From: JAVKDP01 sp040222185
Lineage (GTDB): Bacteria > Bacteroidota > Rhodothermia > Balneolales > Balneolaceae
DNA: 34,775 nt
NCBI GenBank assembly: GCA_040222185.1
Contig: JAVKDP010000064.1
Span: 1 to 34,775, forward strand
Direction of reading: 5' to 3'
Positions within the stretch are counted from its first letter, which is position 1, and each line of letters begins with the position of its first letter. The translations under genes were made by a program, and so were the position numbers. Of this stretch, positions 8,835-15,679 are shown one piece after another. The notes under the pieces are model-generated. The model searched no databases and had not been told where the DNA came from. It worked only from the letters and a program-made list of their open reading frames with translations.

Positions 8835-10505
8835 TTAAATTTGATTTAAGAAGGTAGATAAATTCCTTTCTTTAGGTAATGTGAGTTTCTTTCTAAGCCT
8901 GTACCTGCTTTGATCCACGCTCTTGGGAGAAATGTTCATAATGCCTGAAATCTCTTTTGAGGATAGGTCCAGGCGAAGTAAAGCAGCCAGCCTGCGCTCT
9001 TGTGTAGTTAATTTTGGAAACTTGTTCTCAAGGTTTTTAAAAAATCCTTCGCATGCCTGTTCAACCTGGATATCAAATTCTTCCCGGTCTTTATTAATCA
9101 TGAGGTTTTGATAGATTTTTGAACCCAGTTTATTGATATGCTGAATAGCTTCAGAATTCTTGATTTCCGTTCTCAGTTCAACCATCTCTGATTTAACCTC
9201 CTGCAAAAAGTCATTTTTCTCTACAATATGTAAAGCATAGTTAGTTAATTCTTTTTGGAGGTTTTCTTCTCTAAGCCTGGAGTTGTCCAGCTCTTCTTCA
9301 GCAAGCTTCTTCTTAGATTCAGCAATGATCTTATCTTTTTCAAGTAAAAGCACTTCTTTACGTTTCCGGGATGCAAACCAAAAAACTCCTACAATCATAC
9401 TTAACAGCACAAAGCCTAAAGCACTGGAAATAGCAATTATTCTGACTTGTTTTAGCTCGTTTTCTACTTCCAGGGCGCTGATTTCCTGTTCCTTTTTCTC
9501 AGTCTCATATCGCGCTCTCATTTCAGCAAGGCGTTCATTAGCATTTTCATTTAAAAGAGAATCATTTAACTCTTTTTGCTCTTTATAATGAAAATAGGCT
9601 TTCTCAAAATTTCCGGTTTTCTCATATGCATTTGCCAGGTTAGCGTGTGCATCTTTTTGCTCATAAATAATACCCAGTTGATCTGCTAGTTCGAGGCTTT
9701 GTTGTGCATAATTAATAGCCGCATTATAGTTTTCCAGCCTTTTTGAAACAGTACTCAAAACCTTTAGTGGGTATGTCATCATCACTTGTGCATTATACTT
9801 CTCTGCTATCATTAAGGCGTCCTCACTGTAGCTAATGGCTTGATCCAGGGAATCCATTTGCTCATATAGCATGCCCATATTCAAATAGGTTTTTGCAGCA
9901 GCGAATTCATCACCCTGGCTCTCAGTAATAGAGAGCGCCTTGTTATAGAACAATAATGCAGAATCAAGTTTTTGGGTCTCATAATAAACATTGGCAAAAT
10001 TATCATATACCCGCGCGATGCTCGAAGAGTCCTGAATTTCAAGGAATAAGACCAATGCATCGGTATAGAAACTGAGGGACTCATCGTGTTGGTACTGGAT
10101 GAAGTAGATATTCCCGAGTGATCTTAAAATTTCTGCTCGTAATTGTTTTTCGTCCGGAAGTTTAGATACATGATCGTTCGCGGTACTTATGGCCGCTAGT
10201 GCTGGTGAATATTGTCCTGACCTTATATATGCTGCCCCAAGGTTTCGATATGAATTGGTAAGAAGGTATAAATCATCTGTTTTCTCCGCAGTATCCTTAG
10301 CCAGCAAAGCATAATGAATTGCAGAATCTGGAAAGGTCTGTTGAACACTTAATGTGAGTTTTATAAATAGTTCAACAGTCAGAGAGTCGCTGTTAGATAG
10401 CTGGACTTCCTTTTTTAATGAGTCTGCAATTGGATTTTGAGCCTTAGCATCTACAGATGTTAAAAGCGTCAGGAAAACTATACCCCCATATAATAGTTGT
10501 CGCAT
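8835..10505 (-). CDS. TPR-repeat membrane protein with C-terminal LuxR-like HTH
   Basis: A 556-residue one-component regulator of the kind common in Bacteroidota. A signal peptide (about 1-23, ending VDAKAQ) leads into a periplasmic array of tetratricopeptide repeats at about 60-320 (units such as AKTYLNMGMLYEQMDSLDQA). One transmembrane helix lies at about 353-376 (SSALGFVLLSMIVGVFW), followed by basic RKRK and a long coiled coil at about 380-465. The C-terminal helix-turn-helix is at about 498-556, with LTTQERRLAALLRL, SSKEISGIMNISPKSVDQSR and YRLRKKL. By domain logic the TPRs sense a ligand or partner outside the membrane and the HTH binds DNA. It sits between two paralogous small genes and is divergent from one of them, making that gene a plausible target. 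Confidence 0.85.
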   Translation of the reverse strand: MRQLLYGGIVFLTLLTSVDAKAQNPIADSLKKEVQLSNSDSLTVELFIKLTLSVQQTFPDSAIHYALLAKDTAEKTDDLYLLTNSYRNLGAAYIRSGQYSPALAAISTANDHVSKLPDEKQLRAEILRSLGNIYFIQYQHDESLSFYTDALVLFLEIQDSSSIARVYDNFANVYYETQKLDSALLFYNKALSITESQGDEFAAAKTYLNMGMLYEQMDSLDQAISYSEDALMIAEKYNAQVMMTYPLKVLSTVSKRLENYNAAINYAQQSLELADQLGIIYEQKDAHANLANAYEKTGNFEKAYFHYKEQKELNDSLLNENANERLAEMRARYETEKKEQEISALEVENELKQVRIIAISSALGFVLLSMIVGVFWFASRKRKEVLLLEKDKIIAESKKKLAEEELDNSRLREENLQKELTNYALHIVEKNDFLQEVKSEMVELRTEIKNSEAIQHINKLGSKIYQNLMINKDREEFDIQVEQACEGFFKNLENKFPKLTTQERRLAALLRLDLSSKEISGIMNISPKSVDQSRYRLRKKLTLPKERNLSTFLNQI

Positions 10506-10804
10506 AATAAATGATTTGTGAAAGTGAGACTATCTCATCTTACTAAATTCAACTGATAAATAGATAGAATAAAATCTCTACAGATTATCTACAAGATTTT
10601 ACTTGAATCGTCTTTTAAAGCCTAAAAAAGGCATCTTTGAGAAATGAGAGTCATTACGAAGTAGCAGAATATGTCTACCAGTGGTGTTTATTTAAGTTTT
10701 GGATCAAAATCTTTTATCTACAAAGTATCTACTAACCATTATATCATGGTTGCGGCTAAGTACATTGTTCCAAAGCATAAAATCGTAACCAGTTTGGTAG
10801 AGCT
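10506..10804. promoter_or_regulatory. Divergent intergenic region with repeated TCTAC motifs
   Basis: This 299-base spacer separates the divergent regulator (minus) and small paralogue (plus). It has no gene. TTATCTACA occurs at 10585-10593 and 10714-10722 and TATCTACT at 10726-10733. Shorter forms are CTCTACA at 10576-10582 and TCTAC at 10674-10678. A small hairpin GCCT-AAAAA-AGGC lies at 10620-10632. No clear TTG/TAnnTTTG promoter was found. The repeats could be operator half-sites for the adjacent HTH regulator; this is inference. Confidence 0.35.
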
Positions 10805-11272
10805 ATGGAGTTGTTAGTTGCTTCAGTGAAAAGTTTAGCAAAAGATGAAGAATCTATTTGCATGGTAGAGTTTACAGATTTAAGCAGAAGTCAGGGTTTT
10901 ATGAAAGGTTTGTTAACCGAGGAGTATTTCATGATTGGAATAACTTTGCCAGGCCGGGATAAGCAAGTTTATATAAACTCAATTACCGATTCGAAATCAG
11001 AGATCATAATTCCAATCAATTTCGATAAACCCGGCTCTCCTAAAATGGATGCCTGTCGTTTTCAGGGGCTTGAAGGACTTTCAGAAGAATGGAAATTGGT
11101 TTTTAGAGATAATCGAATAGGTGTTGAGACAAAGATTAAAGAACATGACCTGGTTTCGATTCCACAAACAACAAAGAATACAAGGAGAGAGTACTTGAGG
11201 TTAGTTGGCCAGAAGAATATAGAAGGAACCTCAGGCTCAGCCTTTGAAATAAAGCTAATGAGAAGAACTTAA
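10805..11272 (+). CDS. Uncharacterised 155-residue protein, paralogue of the gene at 8353
   Basis: Not a recognised family. It is 155 residues with no signal peptide or membrane helix. The best-conserved stretch shared with the 8353-8817 product is EEWKLVFRDNRIG (there GTWKIELRDNRNG), followed by an 'I...D.(V/I).I.P' pattern. An upstream block TDSKSEIIIPINFDK matches SDSTEEGTIIDLNFED. Both end in a short hydrophobic strand (FEIKLM here, LELRLT there). It is divergent from the TPR-HTH regulator. The weak purine stretch GGTAGAG before the ATG could serve as ribosome-binding site. It is followed by a long-range hairpin ending in eight T. Function unknown. Confidence 0.7.
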   Translation: MELLVASVKSLAKDEESICMVEFTDLSRSQGFMKGLLTEEYFMIGITLPGRDKQVYINSITDSKSEIIIPINFDKPGSPKMDACRFQGLEGLSEEWKLVFRDNRIGVETKIKEHDLVSIPQTTKNTRREYLRLVGQKNIEGTSGSAFEIKLMRRT

Positions 11273-11277
11273 GAGAC

Positions 11278-11367
11278 AAAGCCCGTTCGGTGTTCACTAA
11301 TGTCCAATATTATGTGAAAGCCCCTTGAATAGAGAAAGGACGAAAAAACATCGACGGGCTTTTTTTT
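11278..11367 (+). terminator. Branched hairpin ending in a T tract, between the 155-residue gene and recF
   Basis: AAAGCCCGTTCG (11278-11289) pairs with CGACGGGCTTT (11352-11362), with one bulged T, and is followed by T to 11367. The 62-base interior contains TTCACTAAT (11293-11301) pairing with ATTATGTGAA (11309-11318, one bulge) and a weak CCTT/AAGG hairpin (11323-11339). It probably terminates the upstream gene, but the branched shape is unusual for a simple terminator. Confidence 0.55.
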
Positions 11368-11410
11368 CCAGGAGCCATTAATTGAGTTCCAATTTCAGTA
11401 CTATTGGCTC

Positions 11411-12553
11411 ATGCGAATTTCTAAATTGGAAGTGCTCAATTTCAGGAATCACAAAGAGAATGAAATTAGTTGGGCACCCCATTTAAATGTTATTACTGGA
11501 CCGAATGGCGCGGGAAAAACCAGCCTGATTGATGCTATTCATTATCTCTGTATGTCCCGAAGCTTTGTTTCGACTTCAGATATTTATGTGACTCACCAGG
11601 GCGAAAGCTATTTCATGTTAAAAGGTCTGTTTCATGGTGAGATCAGGGCTGAGTTTGAAGTGAGTTGCAGTTATTCAAGAGGGGAAGGGAAAAAGATATT
11701 CGTAAATGATGGCCCGCTAGACAGGCTCTCGGATTTAATTGGAATGGTTCCAGTGGTGGTTCTTTCTCCTGATGATAAACGCCTTACGCTGGATGGGCCG
11801 GCTGAACGTCGTTCTTTTTTAGATTCTTTCATAAGCCAGATTTCCGCTGGCTATTTACGCGACTTGATAGATTATCGCAGGATTCGAAAACAGAGAAACA
11901 CCCTACTCCAGGAGTATAAAGGAGCATACCAGATTTTAGAGGATTATTTGGAGCCCTGGAACAAACAGTTGGTTGAAACAGGTTCGCGGATTGTTGCAAA
12001 AAGGTTTGAGGTACTGGAGAATTTCAAAGAATACCTACGCAAAGATTATGCAATGATCTCAGGAATGAGCCTGACTACCAGCTTAAAGTACCAAACCTTT
12101 TGCGAACCAAGCACCGACCCTAAAGAAATCGAAAGCCAGTATACTGATATACTTGCAGCAACATTGGATAAAGAATTAGAGCGTGAGCAAACGCTGACTG
12201 GTCCTCATAAAGATGAAATCTTGTTTTACCTAGATGAGTTTGAGCTTCGGCGGTTTGGATCACAAGGTCAACATCGACTATTTGCCCTGTCGTTAAAATT
12301 AGCTCAGCTACATTATTACTCTGACGAACTTGACGATCTTCCTATTTTTATGTTGGATGATGTATTTGGGGATTTGGACATCAAAAAAACAGAAATATTA
12401 TTACAGGCACTTCAGGAACATAAAGGTCAAACTTTCATAACTTCTGCTAATCCCGTACCGTTTGAGGATTATGTGAATTTTGATGAAGATCGAAATCAGT
12501 TTTTTACAGTAGAAAACGGGAATATTTCAATTGGTACACAAAAGCCTAAGTAA
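11411..12553 (+). CDS. recF: DNA replication and repair protein RecF
   Basis: A 380-residue ABC-type ATPase of the SMC/Rad50-like class that loads RecA at single-strand gaps together with RecO and RecR. The N-terminus LEVLNFRNH is diagnostic. Walker A is GPNGAGKTS (residues 30-38). The ABC signature lies in FGSQGQHRLFALSLKLA near residue 280, and Walker B is PIFMLDDVFGDLD near 315. Length is typical. It is followed after 8 bases by a DciA-like gene and then a YbbR-domain gene, so these three probably form one operon. recF next to a DUF721/DciA gene is a common bacterial arrangement. Confidence 0.97.
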   Translation: MRISKLEVLNFRNHKENEISWAPHLNVITGPNGAGKTSLIDAIHYLCMSRSFVSTSDIYVTHQGESYFMLKGLFHGEIRAEFEVSCSYSRGEGKKIFVNDGPLDRLSDLIGMVPVVVLSPDDKRLTLDGPAERRSFLDSFISQISAGYLRDLIDYRRIRKQRNTLLQEYKGAYQILEDYLEPWNKQLVETGSRIVAKRFEVLENFKEYLRKDYAMISGMSLTTSLKYQTFCEPSTDPKEIESQYTDILAATLDKELEREQTLTGPHKDEILFYLDEFELRRFGSQGQHRLFALSLKLAQLHYYSDELDDLPIFMLDDVFGDLDIKKTEILLQALQEHKGQTFITSANPVPFEDYVNFDEDRNQFFTVENGNISIGTQKPK

Positions 12554-12561
12554 ACACTACT

Positions 12562-12855
12562 ATGAGGTTTGATAAACCTAAACCATTAAGTTCAGCTCTA
12601 CAGGATTTTTTAGATCGCTTTCCTCAGAAAAAGAGGCTTAAGCAGGGTATGATTTTAGCAGTTTGGGAAGAAGTAGTAGGGCCAAGAATAGCAGAACATG
12701 CTGAGGATGTACATTTCGAAGGGAACAAGCTGGTACTGAAAGTAAAAAACGCTGTTTGGCGGCATGAGATTCATGCGAATCGGTTTAGTATTGCAAAAAG
12801 GTTAAACGCTAAGGTAAAAGGACAGGTAGTGGGAGATATTATCGTTCGAGGTTAG
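12562..12855 (+). CDS. DUF721/DciA-like protein
   Basis: A 97-residue protein matching the compact DUF721 (DciA) family. The core is ILAVWEEVVGPRIAEHA followed by LVLKVKNAVWRHEI and a C-terminal VVGDIIVRG. DciA is the ancestral bacterial loader of the replicative helicase DnaB. The short Bacteroidota versions consist of little more than the KH-like core, as here. It begins 8 bases after recF, which implies co-transcription and fits a replication role. Assignment to the family is firm; the helicase-loading role is inferred from studied homologues. Confidence 0.85.
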   Translation: MRFDKPKPLSSALQDFLDRFPQKKRLKQGMILAVWEEVVGPRIAEHAEDVHFEGNKLVLKVKNAVWRHEIHANRFSIAKRLNAKVKGQVVGDIIVRG

Positions 12856-12890
12856 TTGTATAAACCAGAAGCGGCTTCTATATTCTAATT

Positions 12891-13904
12891 ATGTTTGAGA
12901 ATCTACTAGAGAAAATTAAAAACCGATTTCAATGGCTTTCGAAGTTAAGCACCAAGTCTAACTCCGACGATATTGATGAACGTGCATCAAGAAGAGAGCG
13001 AGCTGTGGTTTCTATAGTAGCATTTATTATGGCTATGAGCCTTTGGTTTATTGTAAATCTGAACAGCGATTATAATATAAATATCAATGTGCCATTAGAG
13101 CTCGGAACTATACCAGATGACATGGCCCTGGTAGAAGGTTTGCCGGAATTTATCCAGGTAGAAGTTAGTGGAGATGGCTGGAAGCTGATTAATCTTTACA
13201 ATAATCCACCTGATGTATTTGTAGATGTGACTGAAGGTGAAGTAAACCTTTTTGATCAGGTAAGGCAGCGATTTTCTGTGGAGCAAGATGTATCGGTGCT
13301 TAAGGTTCAGCCCTTTATTGTAAACATTGGGTTAGAGCCGAAGATCTCAAAGAAAGTACCTATCCGATTAAACACTGACATTTCGTTTATGGAGCGTTAT
13401 GGAGTAGTAGGTACACCAACCATTTCACCTGACAGTGTTATGATTACCGGGTCTGCGTCTCAGGTTGCTGATTTAGAAGAATGGATTATCCCCGATACGC
13501 TGGCCTTAAGCGAAGTGCGTGATGATGTTAACCAGGTGATCGAAATAGGCGCCTCCAACCCTTTACTCGAAACCTCAATTAATGAAATCACTTATTTTGC
13601 TGATATATCAGAGTTTACGGAAAGTGAGATCACGGTGTATATCCGGACACAGGATTTACCAAGAGGCAAAGTGATTAACTATAATCCCTCTGCTGTATCC
13701 ATTCGCTTTGATGTGCCGCTTGAACAGTACACAGAAATACAAAACCTTCGTCCTTATGAGGTATATGTTCCTTACAACGAGATTCTAAGAGATTCCACCG
13801 GATTCGTTACCCCTGATATAGAGCTTATAGCTACTGAATACCAAATCAAACTTCGGAGCTTCCAACCGAAGGCTGTTGCTTATTTTAGTATAGTTGATGA
13901 GTAG
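12891..13904 (+). CDS. YbbR-like domain protein, membrane anchored
   Basis: A 337-residue protein with a basic cytoplasmic N-terminus (about 1-42), one membrane helix at about 43-60 (VVSIVAFIMAMSLWFIVNL) and an extracytoplasmic part of repeated beta-rich YbbR units. Examples are the repeating patterns INVPLELGTIPDDMALV and VPIRLNTDISFMERYG, then PDSVMITGSASQVADLE. In Firmicutes the YbbR protein CdaR sits next to and controls the c-di-AMP cyclase CdaA. No cyclase gene lies beside this one in the window, so that role cannot be assumed. It is 35 bases after the DciA-like gene, in the same probable operon as recF. Confidence 0.85.
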   Translation: MFENLLEKIKNRFQWLSKLSTKSNSDDIDERASRRERAVVSIVAFIMAMSLWFIVNLNSDYNININVPLELGTIPDDMALVEGLPEFIQVEVSGDGWKLINLYNNPPDVFVDVTEGEVNLFDQVRQRFSVEQDVSVLKVQPFIVNIGLEPKISKKVPIRLNTDISFMERYGVVGTPTISPDSVMITGSASQVADLEEWIIPDTLALSEVRDDVNQVIEIGASNPLLETSINEITYFADISEFTESEITVYIRTQDLPRGKVINYNPSAVSIRFDVPLEQYTEIQNLRPYEVYVPYNEILRDSTGFVTPDIELIATEYQIKLRSFQPKAVAYFSIVDE

Positions 13905-13924
13905 TATTATGCATCACAAATTGG

Positions 13925-14248
13925 TTAAGAAAACCAGAAAAATTGCCAGAGGATAATAATCAACACTTCGTAAGCTAAAGCAATTAAAGGAACCAATGTG
14001 CTAATCTTCTTTCTCTTGAAAAATCTTATGAGAATTATTACCTGGGGAATAAATATAGGCAAGAGTAAAGATGCTAACAAAAGAGTTGAAGTCAATGGTA
14101 TGCCGCCTACTGCAGAGATATACAGAGCCATGAAATAAATCGGAATGCTTACCAAGAAGCAGACTAAACTTAATACAGATTCCGACGCAGTAATATCTTT
14201 AAGTCTACCTGTATAGATTTCTGATGTATCTAAAGCTTCTTGCTCCAT
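13925..14248 (-). CDS. Small three-helix membrane protein, unknown function
   Basis: A 107-residue protein with a charged N-terminus and three predicted membrane helices: about 24-48 (SVLSLVCFLVSIPIYFMALY), 53-77 (STLLLASLLLPIFIPQVIIL) and 84-106 (LVPLIALAYEVLIIILWQFF). A basic loop RFFKRKK lies between helices two and three. No family recognised. It begins 22 bases after the ispH stop on the same strand, so the two are probably co-transcribed, and it is convergent with the YbbR gene (20-base gap). Confidence 0.65.
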   Translation of the reverse strand: MEQEALDTSEIYTGRLKDITASESVLSLVCFLVSIPIYFMALYISAVGGIPLTSTLLLASLLLPIFIPQVIILIRFFKRKKISTLVPLIALAYEVLIIILWQFFWFS

Positions 14249-14270
14249 GCTAACTATATCGGTTATTAGA

Positions 14271-15512
14271 TCAGGTACTCAATAACTCAAAAGGTGCTAT
14301 AACCTCTTCCACGTCTTTAGCTGTTTCGAAATAACTCAATACTTCTAGTAATACTTCATCTACTAAAATATCAGGGCAGGAGGCACCCGAAGTTAAGGCT
14401 ACTTTAAGTGGAGTCTTATCTTTTGGAATCCAGTTCGAAGTTTCCAGGATTTCTTTTTTCCACTGGTCAAAATGCTTGATTAAAGTATCAGACTTTAGCT
14501 CTCCTGAATCCCTGACATGGAAAGTAGGGAAGGAGTGCTCCAGGATTTCAACAAGGTGCATGGTATTGGAAGAGTTATAGCCTCCAACCACCAGGGCAAT
14601 ATCAGCATCCGTTTTAGCAAGGGATAATGTTGCCGATTGGTTTTCATTGGTAGCGTAACAAAGTGTATCCGAGGTATCAGCAAAGTGATCCAGGATATCA
14701 GATTCTCCATGGATTTTAACTGCGGCGGCTTTCAGGATATCCATCACTTCCTGGGTTTCAGTTGCTAGCATTGTAGTTTGGTTGATTACCCCAAAGCGCC
14801 TCAAGTCCTTCAATGGATCAAAGCCAGGAGTAGCTTTGTGCCCAAAAAACTTCTCGAAGTCAGAAACAGGTCGATCTTCCGTCATAATCTCAGCTAAAAT
14901 AGTTGCCTCTTCCGGGTTTAAAACTACTACAACTTCTGAATGCTCAGCACTTTGAGAAAAGGTAGCTCGTGTCTCTTCATGTTGATGTTTGCCGTGTACT
15001 ACCAGGCTGTATTCTTTCTTGCCAAGTTGCTTTCCACGTTTCCATACTTTCTCGACAAAAGGGCAGGTAGTATTGAACTCATAAGGATTAATCCCGACTT
15101 CTTTGAGCTGATCCTGTATTTCAATAGTAGTACCAAATGCTGGTACAATAACAATATCATCAGAGTTCAAAGAAGAGATAGGAATACGTTCTGTGCCGTC
15201 CGTATCAAACAAAAATTTCATTCCTTTAGATAGCAGGTTCTCATTCACGGTTGGATTGTGAATCATCTCGCTTAAGAGGTAAATATTCTTATCAGGATGC
15301 TGTTCAACTGCCCGGTATGCTATATCAATTGCATTTTCAACTCCATAACAGAAACCAAAAAAACGGGGGATATAGAAGTGTATTGGTCCAAAATCTAGGA
15401 TTGTAGGCTCTAAATCCTTCTTCATGGGATCAGTGATCTTGGTCGCTTCTTTCACCTTTCTGATAATCGGTGATTTATAAATGTCTGGTATGTTGAATGC
15501 TTTACGAGCCAA
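14271..15512 (-). CDS. ispH: 4-hydroxy-3-methylbut-2-enyl diphosphate reductase
   Basis: IspH (LytB) is the last enzyme of the non-mevalonate (MEP) isoprenoid pathway; it reduces HMBPP to IPP and DMAPP with a 4Fe-4S cluster. Cluster cysteines are visible in FGFCYGVENAID (about residue 55), TTCPFVEKVWKRG (about 150) and DTLCYATNENQSA (about 286). Substrate-contact motifs include EMIHNPTVNENL, GGYNSSNTMHL and TSGASCPDILV, where a Cys stands in the variable position after SGAS. At 413 residues it belongs to the longer type with N-terminal and internal extensions rather than the roughly 315-residue E. coli type. It has its own candidate promoter at 15546-15573. Confidence 0.96.
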   Translation of the reverse strand: MARKAFNIPDIYKSPIIRKVKEATKITDPMKKDLEPTILDFGPIHFYIPRFFGFCYGVENAIDIAYRAVEQHPDKNIYLLSEMIHNPTVNENLLSKGMKFLFDTDGTERIPISSLNSDDIVIVPAFGTTIEIQDQLKEVGINPYEFNTTCPFVEKVWKRGKQLGKKEYSLVVHGKHQHEETRATFSQSAEHSEVVVVLNPEEATILAEIMTEDRPVSDFEKFFGHKATPGFDPLKDLRRFGVINQTTMLATETQEVMDILKAAAVKIHGESDILDHFADTSDTLCYATNENQSATLSLAKTDADIALVVGGYNSSNTMHLVEILEHSFPTFHVRDSGELKSDTLIKHFDQWKKEILETSNWIPKDKTPLKVALTSGASCPDILVDEVLLEVLSYFETAKDVEEVIAPFELLST

Positions 15513-15545
15513 TTTTTTGGTAAGCGTTTTAGATTAATCTGTGAT

Positions 15546-15573
15546 CAAATATAAGGAGTCTATTCATCATCAA
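15546..15573 (-). promoter_or_regulatory. Bacteroidota-type promoter of ispH
   Basis: Reading the minus strand, TTG (15573-15571) is followed after 17 bases by TATATTTG (15553-15546), matching the TTG/TAnnTTTG consensus of Bacteroidota sigma-A. It ends 33 bases before the ispH start codon. Spacing is at the short end of the known range. Confidence 0.5.
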
Positions 15574-15604
15574 CAGGAAGTGTAAGTAAGAATTGACAAC
15601 AAGT

Positions 15605-15644
15605 ATTTAAGAAGTAAGAATGTGAAATATCTTACTTCTTAAAT
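15605..15644. repeat. Perfect 15-bp inverted repeat between smc and ispH
   Basis: ATTTAAGAAGTAAGA at 15605-15619 is exactly complementary to 15630-15644 across a 10-base loop. It lies just upstream of the ispH promoter and about 36 bases past the smc stop. A second hairpin, CGCAG-TTTA-CTGCG, sits at 15666-15679 directly after the smc stop. Neither is followed by a T tract on the minus strand, so they are not classical terminators. Confidence 0.7.
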
Positions 15645-15679
15645 CCAAAATGTCTGTTTTTCGTTCGCAGTTTACTGCG

